Positions 15,001 through 21,000 of a stretch of 64,000 nt of DNA are shown here, in pieces; the stretch's first letter is position 1, and the number at the start of each line of letters is the position of its first letter. Location: the NCBI GenBank assembly GCA_958267355.1, contig OY279575.1, forward strand, positions 852,335 through 916,334, read 5' to 3'. Under the pieces are notes generated by a model. It did not search any database. It was given only the letters and a program-made list of their open reading frames with translations, and was not told where the DNA came from. The DNA is from an uncultured Alphaproteobacteria bacterium. GTDB taxonomy: Bacteria > Pseudomonadota > Alphaproteobacteria > JALCBB01. Both the position numbers and the translations under genes were made by a program.

Positions 15001-18000
15001 CCCCGTCAGGGTCGGTCATTCCTTTGAGGGAGAAGTTATCAATTTCTATGGGTCGTGCTGCCCCGTTTCCGTCGTAATCAATCGCCGTGTAATCGGAGAA
15101 ATCCGCTTGCGTCACGGCATTGCTATTCGGAAGCTCCACCGAAACATAGGAGCTGATATCAAACGCGTAGCCATCAACAGTCGGAGTCAAATCACCCGCA
15201 GGCTCACGGGTAAAGCGAATGGCTAGATCTTCACCTTCATCAAGGGTTATCGCACTCACCGCCTTGCCCGTGGTGTCGGTGACGCGCAAGTCGCCTGTTT
15301 CGTCTGCCAGCGTGGCGGCTAGGGTGAAGGGCGCACCATTGACCGCTCCTGCGCGATAACAGCCTGTATCGCCATTGGCGGTTGCGGGCTCAACCAAAGT
15401 GTCACAGCCCAAATAGCCCAGATCGGTAATCTGCCACTCAACCGTGCCGCCGCCTTCGGTGATGGAGTCTTCAGTAAAGTCAATCTTCAACGGAATGCTC
15501 TTGACCGAAACATCGCTGGCGGCGGCTCCGCTATTTTGCCGCTGTACGGCGATGGTGGCTTCACCTTTACCGCCTGCTCCGCTCGCTTCGTAGCTCACCG
15601 TCACGCCATCGGTGGATGCACTTTCGTCAATTTCGTAATCCGCCCCTGTAAAGCCGCTTGGCACCGAAGAAGGCGACAGCTTGATAATCAGGGGAGCGGT
15701 ACCACCGCTATCAGTCGGATTCGCGCGATGGGCTGTGTCTAAGACGATATGGAAGTTCTGCTCGGCACCTTCGCTAAGCGCACTGCCTCCATTCAACGCC
15801 ACCACCCGCCCCGTGGGATAAGTCGCCGTCAAAGAAGGCGCAATCTTACCCAAATCATTGTCGGTAATTTTAACAGTGACAGGAGTCTGCTCCGTCGCTG
15901 TCGGACTCGCCAAATTCGCCGCTTTCGGTCTTGCCTTAATCCCGCGATTGTCAGGGTCAATCTCTGCATGGGTTATGACGACATACCTGTCGCCATTAAT
16001 AAAATCATCACCCGAGCCACGATTTCCGCCAAACTGCACCTCGGAATTTGTTGCACTCGGCGTTAGGGGGTTGAATGCGCCAAAGAAATCTTGAGCTTCA
16101 CTTGCATAATCCTCCTGCGCACCTGGAACAGCTTTCGGAAACAGAGCCGACTCACCCATTTTATAGTTAACGAAATAATGTACATTGCCACCACTGCTAA
16201 TCGTTGGCTCACTGGAAGGGGCGGCAACTCCGTCACTGCTGTAGGGAATGTCAAGAAGTTCTCCTTCTTCCACCTCTAAAGTACTGCTTGCGTCAAGAGA
16301 GAGAATATTGTCATCGTCCATCACGACGAACTTGGCAATCACAGGGTCAGAAGAAAAGTCTGTTGCATCGTCTCCGTCTGCATCTTTGCGGGGAGTCGCC
16401 AAAGCCTGAATCTCATTGACCCGAAAACCATCTGCCGTGCCATCGGTTTGCGCCGCCTTGGTGCGAACACAGAAGAACAGCACTTTCGTATGATCATTAT
16501 CCCCTTCGGTGGTCTCGGCAGTGTAGCTTAAGGTTTTCGTAGCCGCGTAATCACCATCGCTCGTGGAACAAGCCCCACTTTCAGTCGCATCTGCCACTTC
16601 CATAAGGGCAGGGGCGGTAATTACGATATCAACATTGCCGCCATTTCCATCACCGTCTTGTGCCAACAAGACCTGCGTCAGAGACGCCCGCACCTTATGC
16701 GGAGCCTTTTGCGCTAAGTCTTCATAAAGTTCATCTCTATCGTCATTGACGACAACAGCACCAGACTGCCAATTCTGTGCCGTGGATATAAAAGCGAGGA
16801 CAACGCGGTTCTGGTCGGCATCCTTGACGCTGTAGTTTTTCGTCAAGCCCGCAGAAGGGACTTCCAAGCCCGTGAAGGTTAAGGCAGAGCCCGCTGGATC
16901 TGGAGTCGCCCTTGGCTCAACCTTTTGCGGCAGACGGGCGAAGGCTCCGTCTTTGTGGTTAAGTTTGTATCCCGTTTTGAAGCGCACCCTGTCGTTGCTG
17001 GGGCTTGTCCCCACGGCAAAGGTCAGGAAGTTGCCCGAAAGCCGCGTATCTACCTTGTCGGTGCCGCCTTCCTGAACCGTGGAGCCATCCGTCGCCACTT
17101 CATAGGCAATTATATCGTCTAGCTGTTGGTCGTCATTCCGCGCTCTTCCAACCCAAGTGATAAGTGGCTTCGGCACATAGAAAAGATACGACTCCGCCAA
17201 CGACTTGCCCGTAGGAATTGCCAAGTCCAAAGTCAGCGAGCCTTGCTGCTTATCCGCGACTGGATCACCTTCGTCGTTGGTGGCTTCAATCAGGTCAGCG
17301 TCTTTGCCAGCCACAAAGGTCAGTGTCGGAGTCGCCTCATCCGCAGTATCATTGCTCCACTCTTGAACCAGCGGAGTCTTATCCACGCGAACTTCTTTGC
17401 CATTAATCGTGTCAGGAACTTCCGTGCTCGCCACATCCCTCAAGACCAGATTAAAGCGGCTTTGTGTGTCTTCGCGGGTGATGTAGTCATCATCGTAGGT
17501 AACAGCAACCGTCGCCGCACCCGTAGCCCCCGTAAAGGTCAGCGTTTTCGGCGTTTTGCCCGTCCCGCTGGTGCTTGCGTCATTGTCAAAGTCATAGCCC
17601 GCCGCCACCGCCAGACTATTCACAGGATCCGATTCATCCACGCCCTGCGTAATCGGAGCGGGCGTTTCTAAGACAACTTCAATATCCCCCGTATCCGTCA
17701 AATCAGGAGCCACGCCCGTAACCGTGCCTTCAGGGTCAATCAAGCGAATCTTAGCGTTTAGAGTCTCTGCCGTGCCTTCTGTGCCCGTGGCTCTCTGATT
17801 TGTATCCTGCCAAGAAATCTCCGCCCCCTCAGCATTCGCAATCGTCAGCCCATCCTTCTCGTCAAAGTAGCCAGAATTCGTGCCCGTAGGATTCTGCGTG
17901 GTCTTGCGGTCAGCAAGCCCTGCGATAGAATCATCAGCAAAGATACGGATGACAACATTATCCAAGCCATCTAAGGCGTGGTTTCCGCCAACAGGAATCG

Positions 18001-21000
18001 TAACTGTGTCAGATACAGCCTGCCCCTCGGGAATGAATCCAGCGACTTCGTAGCCATAGTTCGCCGACACAGTTGGATAATCTGGATTACCATTTGCCGT
18101 TATTGCCGCCAAGACTGTAGTTTGATAATCCGTCGCGTCTAGAAGTGCTTTCGCTCCCCCCGAAGTCGCTGTTGAATCCACCCAGAAAGCCGCAAAGGAC
18201 ATCCCTGTATCAGACCCCAACGCCGTCACCACATCTTCTGTCGTAGCCCGCCGCCCCTCTTTCCTTAACTCAACTTGGAACTGAAGGTCTTGCCCTTCGG
18301 TCAGAGTGATACTGTCATCACCAACAAGCCCAATGGACAAGTCGTTGCTGATGTACTCAACATCCTGATCGATTTCTTCTTTTGTCCGCGTGTCAAAAAC
18401 ATCCGAATTGGAATCCGTGTGGAACTTCACCCCGATATTAATCGGTCTCTGCGCATCACCAAAACTCTCATCAGTAGAGCGCAACTCAATCACCCGCCTG
18501 TCGGTCTCCTCGTTCTTAGGAGTCGGACCCGAGCCATCAGGCAACGGAAGCGCGTTGGTGAGCGGAATCTGCGCGCCCTTGGTGCCATCAGCCGTAAAGA
18601 CTAAGCCGCTACCTATATCCGCACCCGTAGCGTCAAGAATATGCGCCTCAACATCGTTGTTATTCGCTGACCCCAAACCCGCAAGCGTAATCCGCACCCG
18701 TGCGGTGTTGTTTCTCCGCTCGTTTGCGTTTGCTCCCTTGTTCACGCCTTCAAAGTTTTTATCCACCGTCAAGAAAAACGAAATCGTGCCCTCTTCAGAA
18801 AGAGTCACTTCAGCATCATCACCAAGAAGCTCACCCTGCGTAAAGCCGCCATTGCCATCACTAACCCGCCGATACAACTGCAACTTCACGCGGTCGTCAT
18901 CTACAATCGCAATCTCCGTAACACCTTTTTTGACACCATTGACCCCCAAGCCACGGTTCGCTGGTGCCTTCGCAAGAAGGCTCGGCAAGACACCCTTGCT
19001 GTCAGCGACAATCCGCTTGAGTTCAAAAGTCTTCGCCGCCGCATCAACAAGCTCGTTGTTCTCAATCTGCACAGGGAAGTCCGCATAGTACTGCCCCGCA
19101 GGAATCGTCACCGTCCGCGGGAAAGTCTCAGGCTTCACCCGATCGTTGGTGTTAAAAGTATTGGCAGAGTTGCCCGCATCTATAAAGAAAGTCAGCGGAC
19201 GCTCCAAAGCAAGCTGCTTGGTTGCGTCATTTATGCCTGCTCCAGTGGCTGAGTGCGAAGAAATACGCAGAACATTCAAAGACGGATCATCACGATTTTC
19301 CTCCAACTCATTCGGCACACTCAAACGGAAAAACGGCAGGTCATCATCCGTAATCACCGTCCGCGAAGTCAAAGACACCCCTTCGTTGGCAACATAAACA
19401 TTGTCAGGCAACACCGCCCGCACAGTTAAAGTCTCTGTGCCTTCCGCCAAATTGTCAGCGTTAATCGGAATCGTCAGACTCGCCGTATCATCAGCCGTAT
19501 CTGAATTATCTCCCGCAAAAAGCAACACGCCAGAAGCAACACTCGGATCCCCAAAGTCAGCCGAATTCGCATCATCACTACGCGCATTAATCACAATCGG
19601 AATCTGAAGCTCACTACCCGCCGCCACCGCATCACCCGTGTCAGCCATCGTGACCGTCACCGTCACATCCGCCGTGCCCGAACTCGGCTCGGCTATCGTC
19701 GGCGTAACCGTTATGCCCTTAAAGGTCTGCGCCGCCGTATCACCCGCCTCAACATTCGCGGCAATCTTGAACTCAATTTCAGCAAGAGACTCGTACGTAG
19801 CAACAAGATTCTGATCGCCAAAATCACCCAGCACCAAGGTAAATTTTTCTTCAGGCTCGGTATCATCATCAGGCAAAATCTTTATCTTCACAAACAGATT
19901 ATGTAGCGTATCTGGAGTCGTCAAAACGCCCCCCGAAGGAACTGACTCCGTCACCAAAGAAGCTTGATCAATCTCAAAATCCACCCCCTCTTCGGCAACA
20001 CCGCGTTGGATCGGAATCTTTTTAACTTCAAGCGGTACTGTTATGTCGCTCTGCGATGCAATCGCAGTCGGAAATTCAACAAGCAGGGCAAGATCAATCT
20101 CTAAAGGCTCGGACTCAGGCTCTACAAACGGGTAGCCGCTACCCGTAGATATATTCGGCAAGGCACCTGTTTCAGGATTCGCACTATCCGAAGGGTTCCC
20201 TGGGTCATAATCAAATGTAATCTCACCTACTGTCGCTCTCGTTGACTTCTTGCTGTCGAGCGTCAAGGTTACATCCGAACGCTCAACCGTGCCTGTGGTG
20301 TCATAGGCAAAGAGAGTCGGAAGCTGCTCTGTTGTCTCATCCGTAGTGATAGAAACAGGCCTTGGGAATAACTCTATCGCTACCGTCTCACCATCAATAC
20401 GAACATCCTTACCCATAATCTCAACATCAGCGGTGTAGTTGATAACATCATCTGCAGGATTGTCTGGCGTTCCACTGTTATCGGTAAAAGTCTCTAAAGT
20501 AACTTCATAAAGCCCCTGCTCCGCACTGACCAGCGTGGCACCACTCACAACTTCATAAGACCCTGCCCGCGCACCCGCCGAATTGACAAACTGCAAAACC
20601 GCCCGCACAGGCCCGACTCCCTCAGCAGGGAAGGTTACTCCCGTATCGTCACCACCACCGCGCTTTTTATCGGCTCCTAAGTCTAAGAGTTCAGCACCAA
20701 CTTCTAAAACCACCGAGGCATCATCGGTTTCGGCTCCATCTTCTCCTTCACCGAAAATCGCTACCGTAATATCATTGTCTCCTATAACAGTGGCACTTGC
20801 CTCACCACTGCGCTGCTTATAGGCAACAGGAGCAAGCGAAAAGGCAACAGATCTCTCACCCACTTCATAAGTAGCCGTCACGACACCATTATTATCAAGC
20901 GCATTCGTGCCCGCGACAGGAATCTCCACCGTTATCACACCCGTCTGCGGGTCAAACTTCAAAGGCGTAACCGCCAAAGTCGTACCATAATCACTCGGCG

